Of a DNA stretch of 64,000 nucleotides, positions 26,902 through 36,260 are shown one piece after another; position 1 is the stretch's first letter; each line of letters opens with the position of its first letter. The notes beneath the pieces are model-generated. The model worked only from the letters and a program-made list of their open reading frames with translations, was not told where the DNA came from and ran no database searches. The position numbers and the translations under genes were made by a program. This stretch comes from Roseicyclus marinus (GTDB lineage Bacteria > Pseudomonadota > Alphaproteobacteria > Rhodobacterales > Rhodobacteraceae), in assembly GCF_036322625.1 (NCBI RefSeq), contig NZ_AP027266.1, forward strand, positions 3,351,001-3,415,000. Direction: 5' to 3'.

Positions 26902-28602
26902 TCAACGCACCAGATAGGGTCTGTTTCGATCAGCAGGCGGGCGATGCGTGCCATCGCTTTGCGGGAAATCGCCGACCGTCACGGGGTTCAGACCCTGGTT
27001 CTTCAGGGCTTGCAGAAAGGTCCCGAAGCCACTGAGGTTGACCATGCGCGGCGCAGCCGTCAGGCGCAGGGCATTGGCGCCCTCCATCGCGTCGAGGATG
27101 CCCTGAAGGTTCTCCATCGGTTCTTCGATGAATTCCGCCAGCGTCCAGATGCGGATATCCGCGCGGCTGCGCACATGGCGCAACGTGTTGACGAATTCGA
27201 TCTCCCGGCGCTGCATCAAGGCCGCTTCCGCCCGGATTTCCGAGAAATTGCGGTTGGACTGGAACAACCGCACCGCCCACGCCCCCGAAATGACCGAGAT
27301 CTGGGCATTGGCGTCGATGGCCATGAAGGCACCCGGGCGCTGGTTGTCGGCAGGTCCGAACATGAAAACCTGCCTCTCACCCCGCGTGTTCCAGATCAGG
27401 TTGGTCAGGAACGCCTCGGGGTTGTAGTCGCGCAGCTTGGCATTGGCCGACAGGCATCCGTTGTAGATCGGAACATCGCCGGCAAATCGGACGCGCATCG
27501 GATCGAACAGGTTGCCATGGACGGCGGAGCCGATCCGCCGGGTCAGCCAACCCTCGAAATCCTCGAACAGGTCGTTGAAACCGTGAAACACCGAATAGGG
27601 CGCGGCTGTCTTTCCGTTTTCCCAATCGGGGTTCGGAAAGCGGCTGTGCATGTAAAGACCGGGCCGCCCGCGCGTCCGACGCTCCAGCGCCTTGGAAAAG
27701 ACGCGGTCGATCTTGCCCGGCGCGGGTTCCGCCATGCGGGTGCCGGTCACGTCATCGTTGAGAAAGGTCGCATACAGGCGGTTGGCCTTGGGCCAGATCT
27801 TGCGCGCCACAAAGCAATCCGACCGCCGCAGCAGATGCAGGTGATCATCATAAAAGACATGCGGCTTGCCCTGGAAATCGAACTTGGACAGCGTCAGGGA
27901 GCGGCTTTCGATGGACCGGGAATAATTCCGCACCAAGGTCTGATAATAGCTTTCGTCCGGGATCCAGACGAGCTTGAAGAAATTCTCGATCTCCCGGCGG
28001 CGCGGATCTTCGAGGATTGCGGACAGGGTCTGCCGGGTCAGGCACCACCATTGACTGCCCAGATGGGGTGAGACGCCCTCGGGCATCGGGCGCTCCATCT
28101 TGAACCGGCGTTGAATTTCGACGAACCGGTCGAAAAAGAACCGCTGACGTTTCCACGAAAAGGGAAAGCGGAACTTGAAACGCTCGTCATTGAGACCGCC
28201 CACGGTCCAGTCGACATCCCGGATCGTGACGCTTTCGATGAAATCGGTCATCGGCCGCGCGGCAAGATAGGCCTGCAATTCATCGACCGGCCTGAGCGGC
28301 AGGCACGACCCCGACGCAAGATAGACATGCCGCACATCGGGAAACTCGTTGAGCAATATCTCGGCCGCGCCCTGCGATGCCGCGACAAGCGACCAGGTGC
28401 CCCATTCGCAGCGCAGCCTGCGCGTGAACCGCACATTGGGCAGATCGGCCAGATCCTTGCGAAACGCCTCGAAACTGTCGCGCGCGACCTGTTTGTCGAC
28501 GTGGATGACGACGGGGCAATCCCGCTCGGCCCAATGCCGCGCCACCTGCGCCGCCCGGTGCAGCGCGGTATGGCACAGCATGATGAAGCCAAGACTGCTC
28601 AT
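26902..28602 (-). CDS. Branch-type (GT14-like) glycosyltransferase
   Basis: The 566-residue protein starts at the ATG overlapping the upstream gene's stop (ATGA); the longer frame before it lies inside that gene. The N-terminal half resembles the beta-1,6-N-acetylglucosaminyltransferase/xylosyltransferase family: FIMLCHTALHRAAQVA, VVIHVDKQV, VYLASGSCLPLRPVDEL and LGSQWWCLTRQTLSAI, then IPDESYYQTLVRN. The C-terminal half (about 300-566) is of a kind I recall only from Rhodobacteraceae homologues and has no clear function. It probably builds part of the surface polysaccharide. Confidence 0.75.
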   Translation of the reverse strand: MSSLGFIMLCHTALHRAAQVARHWAERDCPVVIHVDKQVARDSFEAFRKDLADLPNVRFTRRLRCEWGTWSLVAASQGAAEILLNEFPDVRHVYLASGSCLPLRPVDELQAYLAARPMTDFIESVTIRDVDWTVGGLNDERFKFRFPFSWKRQRFFFDRFVEIQRRFKMERPMPEGVSPHLGSQWWCLTRQTLSAILEDPRRREIENFFKLVWIPDESYYQTLVRNYSRSIESRSLTLSKFDFQGKPHVFYDDHLHLLRRSDCFVARKIWPKANRLYATFLNDDVTGTRMAEPAPGKIDRVFSKALERRTRGRPGLYMHSRFPNPDWENGKTAAPYSVFHGFNDLFEDFEGWLTRRIGSAVHGNLFDPMRVRFAGDVPIYNGCLSANAKLRDYNPEAFLTNLIWNTRGERQVFMFGPADNQRPGAFMAIDANAQISVISGAWAVRLFQSNRNFSEIRAEAALMQRREIEFVNTLRHVRSRADIRIWTLAEFIEEPMENLQGILDAMEGANALRLTAAPRMVNLSGFGTFLQALKNQGLNPVTVGDFPQSDGTHRPPADRNRPYLVR

Positions 28603-29612
28603 GCCCAGTTTCCCTTGGACATGAGGCCGAGGATCTCCAGCTGGCGCCAGTTGATGTAGCGTTCCGACCACTTGGTCCAGAAATCGGGGTTTTCGTTCAG
28701 ACCCGCGTGATAGGCCCGATATTCCGCCGATGCCGCATAATGCTGGCGGCGTTCCAGCTCTTCGGCGGCTTTCGCGGTGAACGTGTCCAGAAACTTGGCA
28801 TGCAGCAGCACGCCCGAGGTCTTTTCCCCGCCCCACTCGTCATAGACAAGGTTCAGGCCACGCGGCAGCAACATGTGCGTCGAACTGGCAAAGGCATAGC
28901 TCTTGTGCCACTTCACGAGCGGTATCTTGTTCAGCGCCGGGGCCTTGGCAGGCTGTTCCTGGAAAAAGGCCCGCGCGCGGGGACCGCCCTGGATCCACAG
29001 GTTGCCATAGGCCCAGTTGCGCTGGATCACGTAATTTCCCGGATCGAACCAGCAAGCGATCTCGAACGGGTCCTGCCCGTCGGAATAGGGCTGCGCCGTA
29101 AGCGGACCCTTGGGATACATGTCGAGGATCATCGCCCCGAAGCTCTTGATCGAGGAGGCGTCAAGCCAATCGGTCAGGGCGGGAATGGGCCGCGTATCGC
29201 TGAATGGATAGACAAGGAATTCATCGGGATCGACGATCAGGCACCAGCGTTTATGCCCGTAAAGCCGCAACAAGCGGTTGATCCAATCCATGCCGAACCG
29301 CGACCGCTTGTAGCTGGCGGGGGTCGTCCAGACCGAACAATCCGGCTGTTCCGCCAGGAATTCGCGCGACCCGTCATTGCTGTCGTTATCGACGAACAGA
29401 AAATGCGAAATCCCGCGATCACGATAGTAATTCAGGAAATACTTCAGACGGACACGTTCATTGCGCAGGGTGCAGAAACACAGAACGTCATTGGGCGCGA
29501 TGCTATCCGTCCGGTCGGCGACCACACGCAACGAACGGCTTTTGCGCCAGGCGCGGACAAGGTATTTCTTGCGCTCAAGGCGCAATGCATACCGTCTCAC
29601 CGCCTTCATCAC
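28599..29612 (-). CDS. Family 2-type glycosyltransferase
   Basis: This 337-residue protein has LCFCTLRNERVRLKYFLNYYRDRGISHFLFVDNDSNDGS at about residues 43-82, the opening of GT2-like enzymes acting with a nucleotide sugar. The metal-binding DPDEF motif lies in CLIVDPDEFLVY. It resembles the Glyco_tranf_2_4 group. No membrane segment is evident, so it is probably cytoplasmic. It overlaps the following glycosyltransferase by 4 bp and lies 9 bp after the GT4 gene, indicating one operon. The donor and acceptor sugars cannot be told from sequence. Confidence 0.8.
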   Translation of the reverse strand: MMKAVRRYALRLERKKYLVRAWRKSRSLRVVADRTDSIAPNDVLCFCTLRNERVRLKYFLNYYRDRGISHFLFVDNDSNDGSREFLAEQPDCSVWTTPASYKRSRFGMDWINRLLRLYGHKRWCLIVDPDEFLVYPFSDTRPIPALTDWLDASSIKSFGAMILDMYPKGPLTAQPYSDGQDPFEIACWFDPGNYVIQRNWAYGNLWIQGGPRARAFFQEQPAKAPALNKIPLVKWHKSYAFASSTHMLLPRGLNLVYDEWGGEKTSGVLLHAKFLDTFTAKAAEELERRQHYAASAEYRAYHAGLNENPDFWTKWSERYINWRQLEILGLMSKGNWA

Positions 29613-29621
29613 TTGCCCCTT

Positions 29622-30851
29622 TTACGCGATCCCGGCCAAGGCACGGGCTACCGTTTGATGATGTTCACCCCATGAGCTTACCCGTGGTTGGGGCAAAACA
29701 GGTAATATTTCGATACCAAGACAGTGTCTTTTGATGGTTTCCGACCATAGATACGCATCACGGGCATCATGGTAAACGGCGCAATCGCCCAATGTTTTAC
29801 GAAACACGGGCAAATCGCTGCATATGGGCAACGCCCCGGCCAGGGCCGCTTCGATCGGGGGATAGCCGAACCCTTCGGCAAGCGATGGAAAAAGCAGGGC
29901 GACGGCGCGGGACAGATGCGCGGCAACCTCCGCCTCGGGCAGGGGGCCGTGCAGGTGAAGGAACCGACCGCGCAACGGATGATGGGCCAAGCGGGCCATC
30001 AGATCTTCGACCTTCCAGCCTGTGGGGCCGATGATGTGCAGCTCCGGCATCCGGTCCTGCGGCAGGTCCCGCGCCAAAAGCTCCCAGACATCCAGCATCA
30101 GGGCATGGTTCTTGCGCGGCTCTATCGTGCCCAGCATGACAAAATGGCGCGGATCGCGCGGCCCTTCGCAGCGCTTCTGCGGCTCGATACCCAAGGGCGC
30201 GACGATGCTCGGCGGGCTGGCCAAATAGCGCTGCCAATGATCCTCCAGATCGCTCCGGGTCGCTTCCGAATTGCAGATGACCAGATCGGCATGGCGCCGC
30301 ACGGTCTCGAGCCGGGCGGCGAACCGGCGCGGCATGTCATCGGCCACCAGATCGGGATGCGTGATCGGGATCAGATCATGGATCAGAACCGCAACACGCG
30401 CCGCAGGCGCGGCTGCGAACGCGCCCAAAGTGGCGCGCGACAGGTTCGAATGACCGAGGTTGAGATAGGTGAACCGGCCATCACCCGCCCGAGCGATCAG
30501 GCGACCCAACCCCACTGGCAAAGCCCGGTCAAGCGCCAGGGGCCGAAGCGCCGCTTCGACCCTATGCCGCGGATCAGACCCTTTTCCCAAAAGACGGGAA
30601 ATACGGTCGCCCCGGTCGGGAAGCGGGCTTCCGGTAAAGAAAGACAAAAGACGCTCCGCCCCCCGATGATCGAGGAGCAAGTAGCCACGCGTTGAGCGGA
30701 CAAGATACCGGGTGTCCGCACGGCGTTCGGCGGTCAGATGCTTCAACCAGGCGAATTCGACCCTGTCGACACCAGTCAACACGCCCCGTCCAGCCCGACT
30801 GACCAGCCGGGTCACATCCAACCACGTCGCGATCCCGCCCGGATCAGACAT
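29622..30851 (-). CDS. GT4-type glycosyltransferase
   Basis: This 409-residue GT-B enzyme has an N-terminal acceptor domain containing LIHDLIPITHPDLV and ADLVICNSEATRSDL. The C-terminal donor domain has FVMLGTIEPRKNHALMLDVW and the EX7E-type motif in LFPSLAEGFGYPPIEAALAGALPICSD. It is likely to transfer a sugar, often mannose-type, from a nucleotide donor during polysaccharide assembly. It follows galU by 20 bp and precedes the GT2 gene by 9 bp. Confidence 0.85.
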   Translation of the reverse strand: MSDPGGIATWLDVTRLVSRAGRGVLTGVDRVEFAWLKHLTAERRADTRYLVRSTRGYLLLDHRGAERLLSFFTGSPLPDRGDRISRLLGKGSDPRHRVEAALRPLALDRALPVGLGRLIARAGDGRFTYLNLGHSNLSRATLGAFAAAPAARVAVLIHDLIPITHPDLVADDMPRRFAARLETVRRHADLVICNSEATRSDLEDHWQRYLASPPSIVAPLGIEPQKRCEGPRDPRHFVMLGTIEPRKNHALMLDVWELLARDLPQDRMPELHIIGPTGWKVEDLMARLAHHPLRGRFLHLHGPLPEAEVAAHLSRAVALLFPSLAEGFGYPPIEAALAGALPICSDLPVFRKTLGDCAVYHDARDAYLWSETIKRHCLGIEILPVLPQPRVSSWGEHHQTVARALAGIA

Positions 30852-30871
30852 GCCCGGCCTGCGGAAGGTGG

Positions 30872-31765
30872 CTATTGCGCCGCGTTGCGCGATGCGACGA
30901 GATCGACGAGGAAATCCTTGAATTCATCGCGCAGATCCTCCCGCGCGAGGCCAAAGGCGACCGTCGCCTGAAGAAAGCCCGATTTGGACCCGCAATCAAA
31001 GCGCTGTCCGCGAAACCGGAACCCGTACACATTGTCGGAGGTCGCGATTTCCTGCGCGATGGCGTCGGTCAATTGCACCTCGCCGCCGGCCCCGGTCTTG
31101 ATCCGGTTCAGGTTGTTCATGATCTCGGGCGTCAGGATGTACCGCCCGATCACCGCAAGGTTCGAGGGCGCGGTGCCCGAAGCGGGCTTTTCCACCATGC
31201 CCTTGACTGAAACGACCGATCCCATGTCTTCCTTGATGTCCAGAACACCATAGGCGTGGGTCTTGTCGGCCGGCACTTCCATGGCGGCGACCATGTTCCC
31301 GCCGATCTCGGCATGGGCTTCGACCATCTGTTGCAAACAGGGAGTTTCCGCCGCGATCACGTCATCGGGCAGGATGACGGCAAAGGGCTCATTCGCCAGC
31401 AACCGACGCGCACACCATACGGCATGACCAAGCCCAAGCGGCTTTTGCTGCCGGATATAGGCGATGGCCCCCGATTCCATCGTGGTCGCCTTCAGCGCCT
31501 CCAAGAGGTCCTTCTTGCCCTTCTTGCGCAAGGAGCTTTCGAGCTCGGGCGCGGCATCGAAGTAATCCTCAAGCGCGGATTTCCCGCGGCTGGTGACAAA
31601 GATGAATTCCTTGATCCCTGCGGCGCGCGCCTCGTCGATGGCGTATTGAATCAGCGGGCGATCGACCAAGGTCATGATTTCCTTGGGGATGGACTTCGTC
31701 GCGGGCAGGAACCGTGTTCCAAGACCGGCAACCGGGAAAATCGCTTTCGTTACGCGCCGCTTCAT
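30872..31765 (-). CDS. galU: UTP-glucose-1-phosphate uridylyltransferase
   Basis: The 297-residue enzyme makes UDP-glucose from UTP and glucose-1-phosphate, feeding polysaccharide synthesis. The nucleotide-binding start is KAIFPVAGLGTRFLPATKSIPKEIMTLVDRPLIQYAIDEA. PFAVILPDDVI and the VEKP motif in VKGMVEKPASG are also typical, as is the length. It heads the operon running to the sulfotransferase-like gene. The 106-bp upstream gap contains a TTAACC/GGTTAA inverted repeat (31824-31844) of unknown role. Confidence 0.95.
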   Translation of the reverse strand: MKRRVTKAIFPVAGLGTRFLPATKSIPKEIMTLVDRPLIQYAIDEARAAGIKEFIFVTSRGKSALEDYFDAAPELESSLRKKGKKDLLEALKATTMESGAIAYIRQQKPLGLGHAVWCARRLLANEPFAVILPDDVIAAETPCLQQMVEAHAEIGGNMVAAMEVPADKTHAYGVLDIKEDMGSVVSVKGMVEKPASGTAPSNLAVIGRYILTPEIMNNLNRIKTGAGGEVQLTDAIAQEIATSDNVYGFRFRGQRFDCGSKSGFLQATVAFGLAREDLRDEFKDFLVDLVASRNAAQ

Positions 31766-31871
31766 GTCTTTTCCTGTTCTCAGCTTGCTACGTCTACGCC
31801 TGTATCGCAGCCATGTTTAGCCCTTAACCCGGATCGGCGGTTAACGAAAGATACAGCGCGACCCACGGTTG

Positions 31872-33077
31872 TCAGTCACCGGGCGCGAACAGGCGCGCCT
31901 TTTCGTGCGCGATGCGATCCCGGTAGCGCCACAACTGAACCCGGCGTTCCGTGCGGTCACTCGGACCGAAAAGCCCGCCGGACTGTTCCCACCATCCACC
32001 ATCCGTAAAGACGATCCGATGCTTGCGGGGTGTCGGCTCCAACAAAACAAGGGCTGTCGGGTTCCCTTGGGCAACCTGGTCTGCCGCTTGAGCGCACAGC
32101 GCCTTCGCCTTGTGCCACCAGCCGTCATGAAACGACATGGGGGGCGGAAGGTCGTCACGCAATGGCACGAAGCTGCGAGAGGTCGCGGGAATGGCGACCA
32201 CGGATGGCAGATCGCGGGTTCGCCCCTCATCGATGCCGGATCTCAGGCTTTGGGTCAGGTGGCGGATCTCGGTCGGGCCGATCTTGCGCGCGCGGGCCAG
32301 CCGCATGAGGCGGAGACGCTGATCTTCGATTAGGTGGTCAACAGCACCCTCTAGCGCATCAGGCGCATGTTTTTTAAGGAAAATCACGCTTGACGCGCCG
32401 ATATCGGTCAGATCCGTCGGGATGCGGTCAGCGCGGCGGCGGGGGCTTTTGGCGAAACCGTGGTGGACGCGCATTCCCGGAACATGGCGCAGCGATTGGC
32501 CCGCTTGCACAAGACGCCGGGCAAGGTCGGTTTCGTCGAGGTAAAATCGGAAAACAGGGTCGAAACCGCCGCTTAGAGCCAGAATCTCGCGGCGAAAGGC
32601 CATGTTCGTGCCGTGCAGCTTCACCGTTTCACCCGGACCCGGCGCCTCGCCTGCGGCAAGCCAGCGGTCGCGGCCCAAGCGATCCACGGCCATCCTGCCC
32701 CATTGCAAGGAAATGCCGTTGCGACCGATCACGGGTCCCGTCACGGCTGCCAGACCGGGGTCGGCAAAGGCCGAAAGGATCGTCTCGGCCCAATCCGGTT
32801 CCGGCACGGCATCATCGTCGACAAAGGCGACGATCTCGCCCGCAGCGGCGGCGATCCCTTGGTTTCGCGCGGCAGAGATGTTGCCAACCTTTTGTTCCAG
32901 ATAGGTTATCCGCTCCGAAAAGGGCAAGGCACGGGCAACCGCCAAGCCATCTTCATCGGCGACGACGATCACTTCGAACCGGGTGGAGCGGAGCTGCGAC
33001 AGGGCGATCAGACAGCGCGCGAGCGCGCGGGGGCGCGCCCAACTGACGACGATCACGCTCAGCCGCGGGGCTGGCAT
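31872..33077 (-). CDS. Family 2 glycosyltransferase
   Basis: This 401-residue protein has an N-terminal GT2 domain: LSVIVVSWARPRALARCL, GNISAARNQGIAAAAGEIVAFVDDDAVP with the metal-binding DDD, and HGTNMAFRREIL then GFDPVFRFYLDETDLARRL. The C-terminal third (about 260-401) is not recognised; its WHKAKALC and FTDGGWWEQSGG segments look like a separate small domain. The gene is co-directional with kdsB, and its start overlaps the kdsB end by one base. It is probably part of capsule or LPS glycan synthesis. Confidence 0.8.
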   Translation of the reverse strand: MPAPRLSVIVVSWARPRALARCLIALSQLRSTRFEVIVVADEDGLAVARALPFSERITYLEQKVGNISAARNQGIAAAAGEIVAFVDDDAVPEPDWAETILSAFADPGLAAVTGPVIGRNGISLQWGRMAVDRLGRDRWLAAGEAPGPGETVKLHGTNMAFRREILALSGGFDPVFRFYLDETDLARRLVQAGQSLRHVPGMRVHHGFAKSPRRRADRIPTDLTDIGASSVIFLKKHAPDALEGAVDHLIEDQRLRLMRLARARKIGPTEIRHLTQSLRSGIDEGRTRDLPSVVAIPATSRSFVPLRDDLPPPMSFHDGWWHKAKALCAQAADQVAQGNPTALVLLEPTPRKHRIVFTDGGWWEQSGGLFGPSDRTERRVQLWRYRDRIAHEKARLFAPGD

Positions 33078-33877
33078 CAGGGAAGGCCCATCTCGGCCAG
33101 CATCGCCTCGATCCGGGGGACGTCTTCGGGGTTGTTCAGTTCCCAGAATTTTCGACCCTGTGCGGCCACTTCGACACAGCGCACGACCTGCCCCGCCTCG
33201 AGAAAGCGGAGCTGTTCGAGCCCCTCGAGCGTCTCCAGCGGACCGACCGGCCAGGTGGGGTAAGCGCGCAAGGCGTCGGGGCGATAGGCGTAGACGCCGA
33301 CATGGTGAAAGACGGGCGTCGGCGCGTCATCGGCATAGGCGGACCCGGTGAAGGGTATGACTTCCTTGGAAAAATAGAGCGCGCGCATCGCGGCATCCGC
33401 CACGGCGGTGGTGCCGCCGACACGGCCCGCAGCGCGATCGGCCTTGAGCGCGGAGAGGGTTTCGCCGTCGCAGCGCAGGATGGGCGTGGCGAGCGCGGCA
33501 TCGGGATCGGCGCGCAGGCCCGCGACGAGCGCGGAGAGGAACCAAGGCGGGGTCAGGGGCGCGTCGCCCTGAAGATTCACAATGATTTCAACGTCATCGC
33601 CAAGCTGTTCCAGCGCCTCGGCGCAGCGTTCGGTGCCGTTGCGCGCCTCTGTCGAGGTCATCAGGACCTTTGCGCCAAAGGATTTCGCGTGATCGGCGAT
33701 GCGGTCGTCGTCGGTGGCGACATGGATCGCGTCGAAATCCGCGACCTCGCAGGCGGCGCGCCAGCTGCGTTCGATCAGGGTCTTTTCAGACCCTGTAGCG
33801 CCGCGCAGGGTCGCTAGCGGTTTGCCCGGATAGCGGCTGGAGGCGTAGCGGGCGGGGATGATGCAGACGGTGCTCAT
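33077..33877 (-). CDS. kdsB: CMP-Kdo synthetase (3-deoxy-manno-octulosonate cytidylyltransferase)
   Basis: The 266-residue enzyme activates Kdo with CTP. IIPARYASSRYPGKPLATL is the signature N-terminus, and IHVATDDDRIADHA, NGTERCAEA, VNLQGDAPL and HHVGVYAYR follow in the usual order. CMP-Kdo serves both lipid A-core and the Kdo linker of ABC-exported capsules. Its place among glycosyltransferases and next to a KpsM-type permease hints that this copy may serve capsule synthesis (KpsU-like), although an LPS role is not excluded. It overlaps cysQ by 4 bp. Confidence 0.92.
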   Translation of the reverse strand: MSTVCIIPARYASSRYPGKPLATLRGATGSEKTLIERSWRAACEVADFDAIHVATDDDRIADHAKSFGAKVLMTSTEARNGTERCAEALEQLGDDVEIIVNLQGDAPLTPPWFLSALVAGLRADPDAALATPILRCDGETLSALKADRAAGRVGGTTAVADAAMRALYFSKEVIPFTGSAYADDAPTPVFHHVGVYAYRPDALRAYPTWPVGPLETLEGLEQLRFLEAGQVVRCVEVAAQGRKFWELNNPEDVPRIEAMLAEMGLP

Positions 33878-34704
33878 GCCGGTTTCAGCTCCACGCCGGG
33901 GGCAAAGGCTATGAAGAAACCATTACCAAAACCGGGCTTCCCGTAAACGAATGGTTGATGATCCTCGAAGCGGACCACGTGGCCGCCCGCGCCGCGCAAG
34001 ACGGCATCGCCGGCCGCCGTGTCCCATTCCATCGTGCGTCCGAGACGGGGGTAGAGATCGGCCTCGCCGGTGGCGACGAGACAGAATTTGAGCGAGGAGC
34101 CCGCGCTTTTGAGATCGGCCACGCCATAGCGGGAGATATAGTCATCGGTCGCCGCATCGCGGTGCGATTTGGAGGCGACGACCATCAGCGCGGCATTGTC
34201 GGGCTGGCCCACGCGGATCGGGGTGACGGGACCGGGGGTTTCGGGATCGAAGGGGCCGGTTTCCTCGACGCTGGTGCCATCGGCATCGGTGTAGAACAAA
34301 CGCCCCTTGGCGGGCGCATAGACGACGCCGCGCAGGGGCACGCCTTTGTCCACCCAGGCGATGTTCACGGTGAAATCGCCCCGGCGCTGGATGAATTCCT
34401 TGGTGCCGTCCAGCGGATCGACGATCAGGAAACTGTCGGCAGACAGATCGTGGCTGGCGGCCTGTTCCTCGGTCACGAGGGGCAGATCGGGAAATTCGGC
34501 GCGCAGCCGGGCGGAGATCAGGGCATCGGCGGCTTCGTCGGCTTCGGTGACGGGGCTTTGATCCGATTTGGCCTTCACGGCGAAATCATCGGCCTCGTAA
34601 ATCTGCAAGATCCGCTCGCCCGCCTCGAGGGCTGCGGCGCGGAAAACCCGCATCATGCGATCATACTGCAATTTCGCCTCCATTTGGCCGCGATTGTGTG
34701 GCAT
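33874..34704 (-). CDS. cysQ: 3'(2'),5'-bisphosphate nucleotidase CysQ
   Basis: This 276-residue inositol-monophosphatase-family enzyme hydrolyses PAP, the by-product of PAPS-dependent sulfation, to AMP. Metal-binding motifs are VTEEQAA, the DPLDGTKEF motif, and EWDTAAGDAVLRGAGG near the C-terminus. An alternative start (MEAKLQYD) lies 21 bp inside the frame. An AGGAGG lies about 16 nt before the chosen ATG, further than usual. The link with a sulfotransferase-like gene in the same locus supports a sulfation pathway (inference). Confidence 0.9.
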   Translation of the reverse strand: MPHNRGQMEAKLQYDRMMRVFRAAALEAGERILQIYEADDFAVKAKSDQSPVTEADEAADALISARLRAEFPDLPLVTEEQAASHDLSADSFLIVDPLDGTKEFIQRRGDFTVNIAWVDKGVPLRGVVYAPAKGRLFYTDADGTSVEETGPFDPETPGPVTPIRVGQPDNAALMVVASKSHRDAATDDYISRYGVADLKSAGSSLKFCLVATGEADLYPRLGRTMEWDTAAGDAVLRGAGGHVVRFEDHQPFVYGKPGFGNGFFIAFAPGVELKPA

Positions 34705-34803
34705 TGGCTTGGGGCGTTATCCTCCTGCGCAGGGTCCGGGGCAAGAGCGGGCCGCGCGGGGGATCACGCGAGAGCGGGTCAAGTTAAAGAGTTGCAGACC
34801 GTC

Positions 34804-35625
34804 ATGTTCGAGAGCCGCCGCAGTCATTCGACCTTCAGCCTTGCCATGGCGATGCTGGAAAATTCCTTTCACGCCGGGGCGCGAAAGGTGCGGCAAACGC
34901 ATCGCTACGCAATCATGGCGATCGTGATGAGCCTGATCCAGTCGCTGCTGTTTCTTGCGGCTTTCTACGTAATGCTCACCTTTCTCGGGCAGCGCGGCGC
35001 GTCGGTGCGCGGGGATTTCATGCTCTACCTGCTGACCGGCATCTTTGCGTATCTCACGCATATCAAGTCGGTGCAGGCGATCACGGGCGCGGAAAATTCG
35101 ACCTCGGCCCTGATGCAGCACGCGCCGATGAACACGTTGGTGGCGATCCTGTCCTCGGCGCTGAGCGTTCTATACACACAGACCGTCAGTCTTTTGATGA
35201 TCTTGTTGCTGCTGCACACGGTGCTGCAGCCGATCACGATCCATTACTGGCCCGGCGCCTTGCTGATGTTCATCCTGTCCTGGGCTTCGGGCTGTGTGAT
35301 CGGATTGCTGTTCATGGCGCTGAAACCTTGGGTGCCGGATCTCGCCGGTATCTTGCAGCAGGTCTGTGTGCGGGCGAACATGATCGCGTCGGGCAAGATG
35401 TTCGTGGCGAACATGATGCCCACCGCCGTCATCGGGCTTTTCGACTGGAACCCGCTGTTCCACATCATCGATCAGGCGCGGGGGTTCACATTCGTGAATT
35501 ATTTTCCGCACCATTCGAACTGGCAGTATCCGGTTTATGCCACGCTGGTGCTGCTGGTGATCGGCATGATGGGCGAAGCCTATACGCGGCGCTATGCATC
35601 CGACAGCTGGAACGCGGGGCGCTGA
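34804..35625 (+). CDS. KpsM-type polysaccharide-export ABC permease
   Basis: The 273-residue protein has six likely membrane segments, beginning MAIVMSLIQSLLFLAAFYVML, and belongs to the ABC-2 transporter family for capsule or O-antigen export. The motif region GLFDWNPLFHIIDQARGF (about 210-228) resembles the conserved WNP segment in KpsM proteins. I start at ATG 34804, because the long open frame upstream is antisense to cysQ. The partner ATPase (KpsT) and the KpsE/KpsD export proteins are not in the window. The gene diverges from cysQ and converges with alkB, overlapping its 3' end by 34 bp. Confidence 0.82.
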   Translation: MFESRRSHSTFSLAMAMLENSFHAGARKVRQTHRYAIMAIVMSLIQSLLFLAAFYVMLTFLGQRGASVRGDFMLYLLTGIFAYLTHIKSVQAITGAENSTSALMQHAPMNTLVAILSSALSVLYTQTVSLLMILLLLHTVLQPITIHYWPGALLMFILSWASGCVIGLLFMALKPWVPDLAGILQQVCVRANMIASGKMFVANMMPTAVIGLFDWNPLFHIIDQARGFTFVNYFPHHSNWQYPVYATLVLLVIGMMGEAYTRRYASDSWNAGR

Positions 35626-36227
35626 TCGACGACGCGGAGCGTCAGGTTGATCCGGCCCCCGTTGCGCAACAGCGTCGACGACCCGGGGCGCACACGGTCG
35701 ATGCCGTGATAGGCCAGGCGCGCGGGGCCGGACAAAAGCGCCACATCGCCCGAGCGGAGCCAGATCGAGCGCGTGGGCCCACCGCGTTCGGTGCCGCCCA
35801 CCCGGAAAAGCGCGTCATCGCCGAGCGAGATGGACAGAACCGGCTGGGTCAGATCGGCCTCGTCCCGATCCTGGTGCAGGCCCATGCGGGCGGTTTCGGA
35901 ATACCAGTTCACAAGGCAGCATTGCGGGCGGCGGTCGGTCCCCGAGAGCGCATCCCAGACCCGCAGAACGGAGGCCGGGATCGGCGGCCAGGTCTGTCCC
36001 GAGGGATGGGTGGAGGCGTAGCGATAGCCGCGGCGATCCGAAATCCAGCCATAATCGCCCGCAGCCGTCATGCGCACCGACATCTTTTGCCCACGCGGCG
36101 TTTCGGGGGTGAAGAAGGGGGCGGCGGCGGCCACCGCGCGGATATCTTGCACCAATCGGGCCTGTTCATCGGGGGCCAGCCAACCGGGCCATATCGTCAC
36201 CCCGTTCAGATCAACCGTGGTTTGCAT
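35592..36227 (-). CDS. alkB: Alkylated-DNA repair dioxygenase AlkB
   Basis: This 211-residue Fe(II)/2-oxoglutarate dioxygenase repairs 1-methyladenine and 3-methylcytosine by oxidative demethylation. The iron ligands are visible as HQDRDEADL (HxD) and the later His in LAYHGIDRV. Arg residues at the C-terminal end ([12 protein letters not shown]) bind 2-oxoglutarate. [18 protein letters not shown] is typical of the E. coli-type group. It diverges from dnaK, and its 3' end overlaps the permease gene. Confidence 0.93.
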   Translation of the reverse strand: MQTTVDLNGVTIWPGWLAPDEQARLVQDIRAVAAAAPFFTPETPRGQKMSVRMTAAGDYGWISDRRGYRYASTHPSGQTWPPIPASVLRVWDALSGTDRRPQCCLVNWYSETARMGLHQDRDEADLTQPVLSISLGDDALFRVGGTERGGPTRSIWLRSGDVALLSGPARLAYHGIDRVRPGSSTLLRNGGRINLTLRVVDQRPAFQLSDA

Positions 36228-36260
36228 GGTTTTTCCCCTGTTTTCCGGCCCTGCCCAGCG

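Noticed and set aside
33955-34803. Upstream extension of the KpsM-type permease frame
   Set aside because: The first 283 codons are antisense to cysQ and read as low-complexity sequence. The permease proper starts at 34804.
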